Positions 25,001-36,959 of a stretch of 64,000 nt of DNA are shown piece by piece. Within the stretch, counting starts at the first letter, position 1. Every line of letters starts with the position of its first letter. Source of the stretch: Aquila chrysaetos chrysaetos (taxonomy: Eukaryota; Chordata; Aves; Accipitriformes; Accipitridae); NCBI RefSeq assembly GCF_900496995.4, contig NC_044004.1, forward strand, positions 50,932,224 to 50,996,223, read 5' to 3'. The notes under the pieces were generated by a model. That model ran no database searches. It was not told the origin of the DNA and saw only the letters and a list, made by a program, of their open reading frames with translations. The position numbers and the translations under genes were made by a program.

Positions 25001-26500
25001 TATGCAGCATCTAAAAAATGTAACCTGCAGTATCACATCAAATCCAGGCATCCCGATTGTTCTGACATCACCATGGATGTTTCAAAGGTGAAGCTACGGA
25101 CTAAAAAGAGCGAAGCTGACTTTTCTGAGAGCATTAATGACAAAGCAGAGAAGGAACAAATGAAAGGGGATTCAGCTGCAAAGAAAACTGAGAAAATTGT
25201 GAAAGTGGAGAAAAAAGATAATTTGGCAAAGGAAAAGAAACCAACGAGCAATGTTTCTGCAGGTCAGGTGACAACCAGAAGTCGGAAATCGGCTTCAGAA
25301 AACAAGGAGGTGGATATTAAAACGGAGAAAAATACTGAGAAAACATGTAAAACAAAGAAGATCAAAAGAAAGGCAGAGACTGAAGTAGCTTCCTCAAAGC
25401 AAGAGCCTGTAAATGATACCTCAGCAGTAATAAAAAAGAAAAAGAAAGTGGAAGCTAAACCCAGAGACTGCCAGGAAGCTCAGAAAAGTGACGTTGTACC
25501 GGAGGAGGACCCTAAAAAGCAAAATTCTTGCCTCAAGAAAAACAGAAAAAAGAAAGCTCTGAAAAATAAGCACAGTAAGAAAAGCGGTAAACTCGATCAG
25601 GAGAAGATCGAGGAAGAGGAGATGCCAGATGAGTGTCATGTCATGGAAGATGATGGATGCATGAAGCCTGACACTGAGGGCAGCGACCAGAAGGAGCAAG
25701 ATCGCACTGACACAGCAGCATTAAACAATGATATTGGTCATGCTCTGAAGGGGGAGAGCACTGATCCCAACGGAAGCTGCATGCAAGACCCAGGGCAGCT
25801 TTGTCTGCCAGCTCAGGATGCAAACACAGAAGCTGAGGTAGAGGACCAAGAAATGCTTGCTGCAGCAGGAGAGAGCAAAGACACTGTTGGTGAAAAAGAG
25901 GAGGAGAGAAAGGCAGACAGAGGGGAAGACGCTTGTTCTGAGGAATCTTCCCATGCAGCGTCTTCTGAAAAAAGCTTGGATGTGCCCATGGATGTGGTAC
26001 CAGATCTGGCGCCTGAGAAGGAGCCAGAGGAAACTTTTGCGGCAGAAACTGTGAGTAACTCAGACCTGATGGACCTGACCAAGACACGCCTGCCAGCACC
26101 AGAGCCAACAGAAGATGCCGTGCCGGCACCTGCGCCCCCAGAAGGGTGTACGGAGAGCCCTAAAGTAGCTCTGGCCTTATCATCTCCGGATAATACAGCA
26201 GTGAATGAATCTCAGGAAATGGATGAGGATGAGGGCATCCACAGCCACGAAGGCAGCGACATAAGTGACAACATATCGGAAGGAAGTGATGACTCGGGGT
26301 TAAATGGCGCTCGCTCCGTACAAGAGGAAACAAGTCCAAAGGCATCACAAGGAGCTGCAGACACCACAGTGGCCAGGGAGAACTATGTGTGCATTTTTTG
26401 TGACCGCTCATTTAAAAAGGAAGGTGAATATAGCAAGCACCTCAATCGCCACTTAGTCAATGTGTATTATCTTGAGAAGGCAACAAAAGGGCAGGAGTAG
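15127..26500 (+). CDS. REST: REST/NRSF, RE1-silencing zinc-finger repressor (joined coding region)
   Basis: The coding exons are 15127-16027, 21608-21691 and 24798-26500, giving 895 residues; human is about 1097. REST silences neuronal genes outside neurons by binding RE1 DNA and recruiting SIN3A through its N-terminus and RCOR1/CoREST through its C-terminus. Nine C2H2 fingers are visible: finger 1 at about residues 160-182, fingers 2-8 between about 217 and 413, and finger 9 at about 858-880. A Lys-rich region spans about 424-600 and an acidic Ser-rich region follows. Two beta-TrCP-type degrons are kept: DEGIHS at 806-811 and SEGSDDSG at 822-829. The start was chosen for its GCCATGG context just after the 15116 acceptor and its REST-like N-terminus. 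The 84-nt middle exon matches the mammalian size. The shorter length falls in the low-complexity region before finger 9. Confidence 0.97.
18294..18366. repeat. A/C-rich low-complexity tract
   Basis: Alternating A runs and short C runs. It resembles the CCAAACAAA-type simple sequence seen elsewhere in the window and has no coding meaning. Confidence 0.8.
19614..19639. repeat. Poly-T tract, 26 bases
   Basis: Homopolymer in REST intron 2; its length is likely to vary between individuals and assemblies. Confidence 0.95.
21608..21691 (+). CDS. REST: REST coding exon 3: finger 5 (84 nt)
   Basis: The exon completes the HTGERP linker and encodes finger 5, ending in a THS-G linker shared with exon 4. 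It is 84 nt and phase-1 symmetric. The donor used for the full-length frame is GTTGGT at 21692, a weak site. A stronger GTAAGG lies 4 bases downstream at 21696. Confidence 0.96.
21692..24797 (+). other. REST: REST intron 3
   Basis: A 3.1-kb phase-1 intron. In mammals a neuron-specific cryptic exon within the equivalent intron produces REST4; I could not identify one here with confidence. A CR1 fragment begins only about 45 bases after the donor. The acceptor CCTTCCTTCCTTAG at 24784-24797 has a long pyrimidine tract. Confidence 0.85.
21735..21838 (-). mobile_element. CR1 LINE 3'-end fragment
   Basis: On the minus strand this is the 3' terminal part of a CR1 non-LTR retrotransposon. The AGAAGGGACCT core, the following AAGGTCATGTGGTTCA and the AGCAGGCTGCCCAG segment are characteristic. 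It is short and diverged, with no coding capacity. Confidence 0.75.
24798..26500 (+). CDS. REST: REST coding exon 4: fingers 6-8, Lys-rich region, degrons, finger 9
   Basis: This last coding exon encodes residues 330-895 plus part of Gly329. Fingers 6-8 start at about 333, 362 and 390. A Lys/Glu-rich region follows, then an acidic Ser-rich stretch with both degron motifs, and the isolated C-terminal finger 9 needed for CoREST recruitment. The stop is TAG at 26498. Confidence 0.97.
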
Positions 26501-29500
26501 AAATAGCTGTGGTTTGGGGGAATCATCTTTTGTAAGATCTTATACAGCTTATGTACAGATATTGTAGATTTATTTTTTTTTAAGCACGGTTTGCTTTAGT
26601 GTCTGCATTGGTTTGTTTTTTGGTTTAGTTTTTTTTTTTTTTAAGTTGAAAATATTTTTGACAACTTTTTGTGTAATGGTGAACTCATTAACTATTGGAT
26701 CTCTTCATTAGAGAAGGCAGGTAGGGTGTATGAGGCTGTAAAGTCAGTGTAAGCTTCTAGTCTGTTAGCTTATGCGATTCCTTTATAAATTGAGTTTTAG
26801 GAAGAAGACTGTAGTTAACAATACACAAGTTGGATGTTTATAGAGCCATTGGCATTAGTTGCTTTTTGTTCTAGCAGCCAACTCCTTCTCTCCCTCCCCT
26901 CTTCCCTTCCCCCTTTTTTTTTTAGTTCTTCTTGATGTGTCTTGATGTTCCAAGTGTTAAACTACTTGATGGTTTTTCTACCAGGAAGATAGCTTCTATT
27001 ACATAAAGAGCACTTTGTAAAAGAAATCAAAGTTGGCTAGTGATGAACATAACTGTTTAAGATAATTATAATTGTGAACGTACATTTCAGATCCCCTAAG
27101 TGTGAATGGTGAGCCAAAATTTGGGAGTAGTCCTTCCAACTTTTGATTGGAGAACCTCTGTCTTGGTTAATATCTTAATGACTATGATATGTAATTGGTT
27201 TTGTTGAGGGGGAGCAAGTCTGTTACTTTTAATTTCTGCCTTTTTTTTTTTTTTTTGATTGTGCTTTAAGGGCTTAAAATATTGCACATTGTTTTTGATT
27301 TTTACCTATGCAGTTTAATCCTTTAGGAATAGCGCTTGTGCAGTACATGTACACTTTATATATGCATGTTTGGTTTTGTTTGTGTAAGATTTTTTTTTAT
27401 TTGGAAAGGTTCAGATTCGTTGCTTACCATGGGACAGTTTTCTCTGATGCTTTTTACTGCAGATTTTTCTTGTTTTCCTGGGATATTATTAGTTGTGCAT
27501 GAAGCTGAAATTATGAACTGCTTGGCTAGATATTTTTGACTGGCTTTAAAATTGTATAGTTCTTGAGCAAAAGGATACCAATGCAATTTCAAAACACTAT
27601 TTTATAGGATTTGTTTTATCATGGAAATGCCACTTCTGGTATTTTGAATACACATACAGAGTAATAAATACTAATTTATAATTTGGGATCACCAGACAGG
27701 AAAATGCTCACTCTCAGTGGAAATGGTCTGCAGATTCTCCAAGTCCAGCTGTGATGATGATTTTTTTTTTTTCCTCCCTCTTCATTTGTGTGGTGGACAG
27801 CAGTCAAACTTCACAAGCTTAAAAAAAATAAAATAGTAGCAGTGATATAAGTATGGTTCAACATCTCGCACACCAAGAAAACAAATAAAGGTAAATCAAC
27901 TGGTAAGCAACAAACCTGGCATTAAAAACTGTAGGAATTCCTGCTCCTTATTCATTCAAGTTGCATTTAATAAAATCATCCTGCTTCCATGCAGAGAGAA
28001 GCTCGTAAGTGATCAGATTGTCATCTTGGGTCTACATGTCATACCAGGAGTTTTTAATGCTAAACAGAATTAATTTCTGGCACACACAAACACAGGAGAG
28101 CTACTTACTGCTTGTAGCCAACCAGTGGCAAAATGTAAACAACCTCCAAACCAGCAGGGAAAAAGCAAAACCCTCCAGTCCCTTCTGTGCACTCTTCTGA
28201 CTGTCATTAGCCGCCTTTCCCGTGGGAGCAGTTGCGGGCAGCTTAGATTCTCTGGTTGTCAACTCCAAAGAAGCAAATTTGGAGGCAGGTGTTATTTCGA
28301 GAGTGGAGTTGAGGAGCTCAGATGGTATTTGTCAGAGTACTTGATGGCAAATACTCTCACTGTAAGGTCTGGAATAAACCCTATTCTTCTCTGCATGTCC
28401 CCCCCCCAGCATCTTCCCCTCCACACAAACCCACTGCCTTGAATGAATAGAGAGCAACAATGCTACATTGCTTCTGCTTTTGGGAGAGATTGGTAATAGG
28501 AGGCCAAAGATTTGAGAGGGAAGGCATCCCTCGTGGCAGAAATAAATTGTATAATGTATAGTGAGTTTTTGTTTGCTTAGATAGTGTTCAATCCTTACCT
28601 TGGCTGCGACAATCATTGTCAACTGAAGATCAAGTTGCAACTATATTTATGTTAAATGTTAAGAAAATAAACCTAGTTGAATTGTTTTCCTAAACAACCA
28701 GTTGTAATAGTCTTAGATGTATTTTTTTTCTTCATAATAGTGTTTCCTTTATATAAATGTTGCCACCATTTGTGAGCGATGTGAGCTGGGAATTCCAGTA
28801 CTGTGTAGAGGTTTTATAGCTCTCTTCATATCCTTGCGAAGAGCCTTTGCCATCTTGTGAGAGACTTCAAGGACTTTAGCTATGTTCAAATAAACTTGTG
28901 GACTGGCCTGATAATTTTTTCCTCGTTGTTTTTAAATGAAAATAATGGTGTTGACTGACTTTAAATGTCTCTCTATGAGATTAAAAACAAAGATGTGGTT
29001 CTCTGGGATATTCTGCTGCACATTTCTGTGAAGTGGTCAAGGTTTCAATGCTTGATCTGACAAGAACTCTTTGAAGACGACAGTCGGCTCCTGTTCGGCA
29101 GTGTTTCTTACCACAAGATTAGAAACTGAAAATAAATTATTAACATATTAAGAAGAAGAAAAGTTGATTCTTTCTATCTGAGACCCATCAACAATGTCCT
29201 GAAATACCTAATGTTGGCACAGAACTGTGTTGGAATTCTCTGCTTGGTTAAGACCAAGGTTTGGGAGTATGTTATGGTAAAGCAGCAAGGATGTAATGCA
29301 TTATGTGTACCTGAAATGTACATTGCTAATACTGAGTATTTGAGCTGGGGTGCAGGTCAGGTAACCCACCATATACGGTGGTCTTACATTGCTGTATCTC
29401 CCTTTAAACAATGCCTTTTTTCCTTTTTCCTTTTTCAATATTCTTAAATTATTTTGTGTTGGTTTTGCCAATGCTAGTATTTTTGTAGTTTCTTGGCAAT

Positions 29501-30080
29501 AATACTTGTACGAATGTTCAACCTCCAATATGTGGTTGGAAGGATTAGCACACCGCTACCCCTACACTGCCAGCCCTTGGTTGAGCAACGTGGTGTTTTG
29601 GGCTTTTGCTGTATGAATCTATACGCTCAAAGTAACTGCCCTGAGACATGGCCTAGAAGTGGGTAGCTAGGCATTAATAATCCATGGTATTGTAATTGCT
29701 ATTTCTGGATTTTGATGGTCTAGGCTGGAACTTTAGTTGTTTAAAGAAGAATGTTTAACAACTGACAGGCCAGTTAAGATATGGTAACATCATTGATTTC
29801 AACAAATTTAATTGATTTCAACAGATTTAATGTAGCTGAAAGGTATTAAATCAAATTCAAGAGTTTTCTTGAATGTCAGTTGTGTAGATATGTGGCGTGC
29901 ATACAATATTAACAGAATCCAAATAGCTAATGGAATTGTTTCATGTGTATATATATTTTCCCCCTCTAAAATTACACTAGCTAACAAACTTTTGTAAGCT
30001 GGCATGGAAACATGTTTATGATGTTTAGTTGCACCATGTTTGATGCTTTTACAGTGCAATACTTGTATTCTCTGAATTAA

Positions 30081-30087
30081 ACCAAAG
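30081..30087 (+). promoter_or_regulatory. miR-9 seed-match site in the REST 3'UTR
   Basis: ACCAAAG pairs with nucleotides 2-8 of miR-9-5p. miR-9 targets REST in mammals. The site counts only if the long 3'UTR to about 30.3 kb is made. Confidence 0.4.
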
Positions 30088-30292
30088 GTAATTTTTTTTC
30101 ATGCTCTCTCTACTGTAGTGCATGACAGTCTTTTCTACGTTTGTAATAGATGTAAAACAAACCAGATCATACATCCTGTTTTTACCTAAAACATGTATAA
30201 GAAGTCTTTGGTCCAAAATGTAGTATAAAGTTAAACTAAATTGCATTATATTAACCCTTACAAGTGTATTTTCCTAAGCATAGTTATGATTA

Positions 30293-30298
30293 AATAAA
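30293..30298 (+). promoter_or_regulatory. Probable distal polyadenylation signal of REST
   Basis: This is the last AATAAA before the texture change. Upstream AATAAA copies make alternative 3' ends likely. Confidence 0.45.
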
Positions 30299-32640
30299 CT
30301 TTATTAAGGAACTTGCAGCTTCTATCTCCCACTTATTAATGGCTATGAAAGCCATTTTTAACTAAAGGCAGGAGCAGTGCAAGCATTGTTGACAGAGCTC
30401 TTCAAAACCTCAAGCCAACACGGTCCGGGGGAGCAGGTACATGGATGCCACGTGCGGGCGCACGCAGACTTGACTGCAGACAGGGACGATGGCTCCAGAA
30501 ATAGGTTCTTTTGCCATCTCAACGGTACTGTATTCCTTTCCCCGCCCGCTTCGGTGAGGGCAGGGCATGAGGTGGGAGATGCATGCATATGGATGAGGCT
30601 CAGACTTAATGCTGGACCTGTTTGTGACTTGGTAGGACAGGCCCGATGGGCATGAAAGGCACATTCCCTGCCAGGTGAGAAGAAATGCAACTTGATGGAA
30701 GCTGTGGAATTTAAATTTGAGCTTCAGAGGTAACGCAGGTGGCAGTTCCTCCTGCATTCCAAAAGGGTCTCTGGTGCTGTCTCATTTGGGGAATTAACAT
30801 ATCTATAAAAATTGTCACCCATCATCCTTACGGCTACAATACTGTCTATATATAGACACTGAAAATGTCTTGAGAGCTGTGCAGCCCTGTATAGCCTGCA
30901 AGGGTGACTTTTCATCTCTCTGCCAGCCTGGCCCTTTTAGAAAACCTGAGCTGGATTAGCTCATGATTCTAACCTGCCTTCTAGGGCTTGGTCATTCTTA
31001 CCTCCTACTAACGCAGAACAATTCCTGTTTGCCAGGGGACCAAGGCAAATGACAGTTGATGAACTTGTGGGGATAGTTTTATAGGCAGCTGCGGCAGCTT
31101 TCAGCAATTTGGGACGTTCCTAGAAGCACAAGAACTGAGCTTTTGTCTTCTCTGATTAGATGTTTTCTCATAAGCAATGCCCCCTGCCAGAGTCATCTTG
31201 GTCTGTCAATGGGAATTTGGGGTTTTGAGCCGTGCAGTTAGTCGTCAAGCAGCGAAGAGCAGGGTGCACTGCCATCATGGGACGTAGCCTTTGGGGGCCT
31301 GTCATCACCTGGGTAAGGGGCAGGTTTTGGTTTGCTCCCCTTGAAGTCTTGCAGATGGCGTGTATGCAGTTTATGGTAAAGCCGGTGTAAGGACAGGGAA
31401 CCCGAGGCTGCCCACGGACTGCAAGGGAGATGCTCTGAGAGCGTGGCAAAGAGACACAGGCAGGGTCTGGGTACTTCTGCGCCTCTGCTTGTGCTGTGTG
31501 AGTTAATGATTTCAAACTGGATCGATAGAGGAGGCCCTGCCCTTTGTACCACCAGCTGGTGCTGCCCCCCACCCCCAGGAAGGTGTTCTGGGAACAAGCT
31601 AGCTGAAATGAGAGACCACAAGCAGGTTGGCAACCTGAGAAACCATTTTCCCTTAAACCTGCAGTCAGGTCATCCTTATCTTTGACTAGCTCCTTGCACC
31701 GTGGTAGAAAACCTGCTAGTTTTTTCCTGATAGAAAACCAGAATAAAACCTGCTAAGCTGAAAGCATGCTTAGATGCTGCTTTATGCTGCAGAACTGGCT
31801 AGCTGAGCACAAGTGCATGGCTCTGTGGTACCTTGCAGGCCAGCGTGAGCTCCTGCCCACACACTGAGCTGCCCAGAAGGTGAGTTAGCTCAAGTGGGGG
31901 ATGGCTTAGCTTCCTGCTGGCTTCTATGGGGACAGAACAAGCTCATGTCTTAACTCAGCTGCCTTATTCAGGCTTTGCTGATGCTGTGCAGGAGCCAAAA
32001 TGCTAGGTTCCTGACTTTGGTTTGGTGGTTGGTTTTTGGTTTTTAAAGCTTAGCCACGCTGATGCAAGTGGCTTTACCTTGTTCATGTACAGTATAACCT
32101 ATACATCGGAAAAGGCAATTCTAGAAGGGCAAAACCCTTCCCTTGGCTAGGCTGTATTTTTAAGCTTGGTAAATTGAGTTCCCTGCATCTCCCTCCTTTG
32201 CTGGACACCCCAGACCTGCAGCAAGGCAATGTCGTGGCAGTGCTCTGACAGCCTCGGGCTCAAGCCAGGCGGCTGAACCTGTCCCTTGCCCACGGGCTGG
32301 TCGAAGGAGCCATTCTTGGCTTCCTTTAGCCCTGTATTGGTCAGAGCACTCAAACTGCTGTCGTCTGCAGCGAAGGCTATGCTGGAGGTGAGGGAGAGAT
32401 GAGGTTTGTGGCTGGGTTTGTTGTTTCCATCACAAACGGGCAAAGGAGGATTGCGGCAAAAAGTTGACTGGGAAGACGGTGACTGGTCCCTTGGTGGGGA
32501 TACCAGGGACATTGGCAGTGCCTTGGGTGGTTAGAAAGCAGCAGAACGACCTCCTGAGTGCTGGTGCAGGTCATGCTGCCTTACGCAGGGACTCCGGATG
32601 CCAAGGGGCAGTAATTTTTAAGTGGAGATTTCAGGAGCAC

Positions 32641-32775
32641 ACGCTTGCAGCATAGCACGCGCTTGTACCGCGCACCTAACACGCAGCTGCGGCATTGCAG
32701 GCATGCACCCCGCGCTCGCAGCACAGCACACGCTCCCCAGCTAACACATGGGCAGCACAGCGCGTGTTCGCCTGC
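32641..32775. repeat. Diverged direct duplication, period about 71 bp
   Basis: ACGCTTGCAGCATAGCACGC at 32641 recurs as a close relative at about 32712, and both copies continue into a CTAACAC segment. The purine-pyrimidine alternation is high. Confidence 0.5.
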
Positions 32776-35359
32776 CCTCTGACCTGGCCTGGCTGTTTGC
32801 ACTCTGTTCAGCATCCCTGAGCCCTGCAGTCATGGAGGAAAACCAAAAAGAAGGCTGAACCCCTTTCCTGTCGCTGTGCTGGGGATCTTGGTTTTAATAA
32901 CAGGCTCACGTGTTGCTCTAGTCCTTCCAAAAGGCACTAAGCCCTCGGCCTGCTCAGAACAGGCCAGAATAACCCTGATGGTTTGAGGGCTTTTTTTTTT
33001 CTTTTTCTCCTCTTTCTTGATTCGGTGCTGCCTGGTGAGGCTGGAGTGGGGACCTGAGGCACAGAATAATTCAAAGACGTGGCCACAGCCACACCGTGGC
33101 ACCCAGTATGTGGCATGGAACATTACCACCAACTTATCCTCAACAGCAGCCAGTCATGAATTCCCCCTGGTATTTCAGGACGCTGCTAGCTGACCTGCAC
33201 GGACACAGCTCTCCTGCGCCACCAGAGGAACCACCGGGACGGGTCAATGCACCGCCAGGGCATGGACCCACCATAAGGTTTCTGCTCCAGCACCAGCCAT
33301 GTTGGGCAACTCCCAGCAGTTTAGCTACAAGATCAGTGAAGACAGTTGCTGGTGAGGGAAGTTTATGGGTAATTGCAATCTGTGAATCACAGGAAAATCA
33401 GCAGGAAGCAGATGCTCGAAACTTCTGGTCCATTAGGCTCCCAGCCCAATGCACCTCTCCCCACATTACAGGCTATTTTGGGAGTGTTAACAGTGGGCAA
33501 AATTTCAAACTTTACATGGGACTGGTTCTGCTCTTGCCATGAAAAGCAGTGGCCATTTTCCTGGGCTGGGAGTCCCCTGCCATGAGCAGCTCTGAAAGGG
33601 AATAGCCACTGGGCAGGGAAAGGAAGCCGCTTTTTTTTTTTTTCTTTTGGGTGAGCTGGCGCCACATCGGATGCGTGCCAAAGCAAACCAACCCACGGGC
33701 TCCCAGCCGCGGCGGCACATCGCTGCTTGCGGGGCGGCGGGGAGGTGCAGCCCTCCCTTGCCTGGCGCAGTTCTGCACGCCACGCTGCCCAGCTCCGACC
33801 CAGCTCTGCGCTGTGCCGGGAAGCTGAGGAGCACCCCCGTCCAGGTACACAAACACCCCCGGGTGCTGCAACCCCCCGCCGGCTCAAGGGCACTGCCAGC
33901 CAGCTTTAGCTGTTACACGTTCCAATCGGTCCTTCTGTAGGATTTTACCTGTATTTTAACGGCCCCATCCGAAGCCACGAGCTGGTTTTTTTGTGCAGTT
34001 CTCCAGCAAACTGAGCGGTTCTGCTGAATACACTCTTTTGGAGCGGCTAGAAATGATTGCACGCTGCTAGTGCACACTGGGACACCCATGAAGAGCAGAC
34101 CTTCCCAGGGGGTTGGACCTTCCCAGCCGTCTCCTTATGCCTCAGTTTTGCACAGACTCAAACCACCTTTGCTTTTGGCTCCTGTGCTAAGATTAAATTG
34201 GCCGTTGTCCACAGGCATGGTAAAAATTGTCTTACCTTTCAGGCTGTCTGGCATAAACCAGACACAAACCCTCCCTTTGAGAAAAGTTTCCAAGCAGTCT
34301 TCAGCTCCAGTGTAATTCAGCCCTGGGAGCTCATAAAAGCCATGTCTATGCTTTCATTGAGGCACTAATTGCTTCCACATTACAACCCCCTGCATGCCGA
34401 GCTTTATCATCTGTCAGGAGCACCCATTTTTGTTCCCAGCTGGGGCTGTTGCTAGCCGGCTGCTGCTCTCACGGCACAACGCGGCTTTCGCAAAAGCCCT
34501 TCAACACCTGCCCAACGCCAGGCCCCTGCGCTGCCCCAGCTCGCTGCTTGCACGTCGGGGTTGGACACAAAAGGGTGCTGGGCAGGCGAGGGTGCATGCC
34601 CCCTTCCTGCACATCCCCATGTCGGCAGCAAGCCTTTTCTCCTGGGTATGCCTCTGGCACCCCCTGAGCCCAGTGCAGCTCACCTGTCCTTGTAGAAAGG
34701 CTTTTTGGGTTTTTTTGCGAAGCCAGGGGACCTGCTACACCAGACATTCACCTTGGCTGCAATTTTTCACATCCAGCCCCTGGGCTGAGGACCACCGCTG
34801 TAAGGAGAGGCAGGTCTTCCAGTTACTCTTCCCGCATGCGGAGCTGTTCGCCTTTCATGTTGTGTCTTTCCCAGACATACAGCAGCAGAGGAATGTTACG
34901 GGAGATGCCTGGTTTGGATTTGTCAAGCTAGTTTGAACAGACCGCAGCCAGACCCCTTTCCTGCCTCCCAGTTTAGCTGAGCACGCCGTGCCTTTTTCCA
35001 TGCCTGCTTTCCCAGGACTGCTCCGCATAACCCTGACAAATGAGGAGGTGCAACCTTCTGTTTTCCACTGTTTTCTCCCCCGCCGTTAAATCAAGTGTGT
35101 TACCCGCACGAGACAGGAGACAGGTTCTCCTCAAGGCACAAAACATTGTGTATCTGTGCAACAGTGTAAGTAAGTAAAAACCGATGCCTGTGGTTAGCTC
35201 TGGTTGCTGATGTCATTTTAGGCAGCAAGATGGGGCTAGTGCCGGGTTTCTGCGGGCTGGCCCTGTTGAGCTGTCTAACGTAGCTACAGTGCAGGCTGGT
35301 TTAAGCATCATCCAAACTAAAGCAACTTCTCCAGCCCAGGCTGCACACCCACAAAGGAG

Positions 35360-35381
35360 CACACACACACACACACACACA
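35360..35381. repeat. CA microsatellite
   Basis: About 11 uninterrupted AC dinucleotides. Confidence 0.95.
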
Positions 35382-35597
35382 GTGGTGGGAGTGGGAGCCC
35401 AAATAATGCCCTGCTGGGCTACTCCATCATCGGGACCATCAAAGGCCCATCTGCACAAGCCTAGAGCTGCCCAGGGGCACAGCAGGACAGAAACCCAGCT
35501 GAAGGACTCCTGAGGGATGAACACCCTTTCAGGGCTGTGTTTGCAGAGCCATCAGCCCCTCTGTCCAGGACTGACACCCATCACAGTCAGTCTTTGT

Positions 35598-35942
35598 CTT
35601 GGGGGGATCTCATCAATGTTTATAAACACCTGAAGGGAGGGTGCAAAGAGGACAGAGCCAGGCTCTTCTCAGTGATGCCCAGTGACAGGACCAGAGGCAA
35701 TGGGCACAACCTGAAACACAGGAGGATCCTTATGAACATCAGGAAACACTTTTTTACTGTGAGGGTGACCGAACACTGGCACAGGTTGCCCAGGGAGGTC
35801 ATGGAGTCTCCATCTGTGGAGATAGTAAAGCCCATCTAGATACAGTACTGGGCAGCCTGATCCAAGTGCCCTTGCTCGAGCAGGGGTTTGGCCCAGAGGA
35901 CCTCCAGAAGCCCCTTCAAGCTCAGCCATGCCATGAGTCTAT
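35598..35942 (+). mobile_element. CR1 LINE 3' fragment (end of ORF2 plus 3'UTR)
   Basis: One frame translates to the typical C-terminal CR1 ORF2 tail: [12 protein letters not shown], then [36 protein letters not shown] and SPSVEIVKP. The CR1 3'UTR with GACCTCCAGAAGCCCCTTC follows, then a decayed terminal repeat (about 35925-35942). It is 5'-truncated, as most CR1 copies are, and not functional. Confidence 0.92.
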
Positions 35943-36959
35943 ACGTCATGGGAGCTCTCCAGGTCACCTTTTGGGCTAAGGAGGATCACTGTCTAGGGGT
36001 GTGGGACACAGCAGAGGATGCAGGGGAACATTTTGCACAGGACTTATTCAGGGCAAGAACCAAAGGTGGGAAAACAGAGGGATTTAGGTGATTTGGGGAA
36101 CAAGTGTGGGAAATACTAGACGGGTAAGGGGATAAAGAGGGCTAGTTATGTGTAAACAGTTGGCTAGTCAGTACACTTGTCTGGCCATGCCCTGCACCTC
36201 ACTAGCACAATCTAACCTGTGTCCTTATTAAATTCCTTTCTAACTTTCTTGGGTGAGTGCTCTGTATTCTGCGTCTGTGTGTGCACATGGGGATGTGAAG
36301 GCAGCAACTGGAGCCAGACCATGGGTTGGAGGAGCTGTGTCCCAATGGTGCAGCAACTGAAGTGAGGACAAGTGTGCTATTGCTTGTGAAGATCAAGCTG
36401 GACTAGCTGGAGAATGGCCTGGGAGAAGTGGGGGGGCCTCTAAGGGCCAGGTCAGGGTGTCAGAGCACCCGGATGGCTCTAGGAGAGCATGAGGCTAGGG
36501 GACCAGGAGAGTCCTGGCCAGTTGTGTGTCTGTGACGGAGACTGTCTGTACCAGTAACTGTAGTAGTGCTGCAGCCTCAGGGGCTCACATCTCCAGGTGC
36601 CAGCAACAGGGAAAGTGGCATCACCAAGCATCCACCCCAGCAGCTGGAGAGATCCACCCTGTGTGTGTGTGTCTGTGTGCGCACACGTGTGGATACAGGC
36701 TGTTGGCACTGTCTATGTTTGCATTAAGTGCTGTGTGTCTGTCTGTGATCTGTGTGGCCAGAGGTGTACATATGCAGTGCGTGTGTGCACTCTGTGCTTG
36801 GCAGGATGGAGCTGCAGCAGCCTCACCTCTCTTCAGCTGTCAGACCTGGCATGATACACTTTCCTCCAACACTGGCCTTCCTACTGGAGCTTTTGTGTAG
36901 TTAACAGGATGCTTATGCCCACACAAGAGCGCTTTGTCAGTGATTTGAAAAGGATACAA

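Larger units (their letters stand above)
26501..30315 (+). other. REST: REST 3' untranslated region (probable extent)
   Basis: AT-rich sequence without a gene follows the stop. AATAAA signals occur at 27663, 27827, 27894, 27969, 28373, 28541, 28666, 28889, 29131 and 30293, so several polyadenylated lengths are possible. The last signal is taken as the distal end because GC content and texture change after about 30.35 kb. A miR-9-type seed match lies at 30081 and a Pumilio-like TGTATATA at about 29945. Confidence 0.55.
30320..36950. other. Intergenic region between the REST and NOA1 3' ends
   Basis: Two convergent genes flank this 6.6 kb. It holds a diverged 70-bp duplication at 32.64-32.77 kb, a CA microsatellite at 35.36 kb, a CR1 3' end at 35.6-35.94 kb and a TG-rich degenerate stretch at 36.0-36.85 kb that may be an old LTR remnant. 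Open frames are no longer than expected in GC-richer sequence and none is recognisable. Confidence 0.75.

Noticed and set aside
26081-26105. RE1-like CAGCACC match inside REST exon 4
   Set aside because: Only the left half agrees, the right half has several mismatches, and the bases are explained by the coding sequence.
35669-35929. Minus-strand open frame of 86 codons
   Set aside because: It is antisense to the CR1 fragment.
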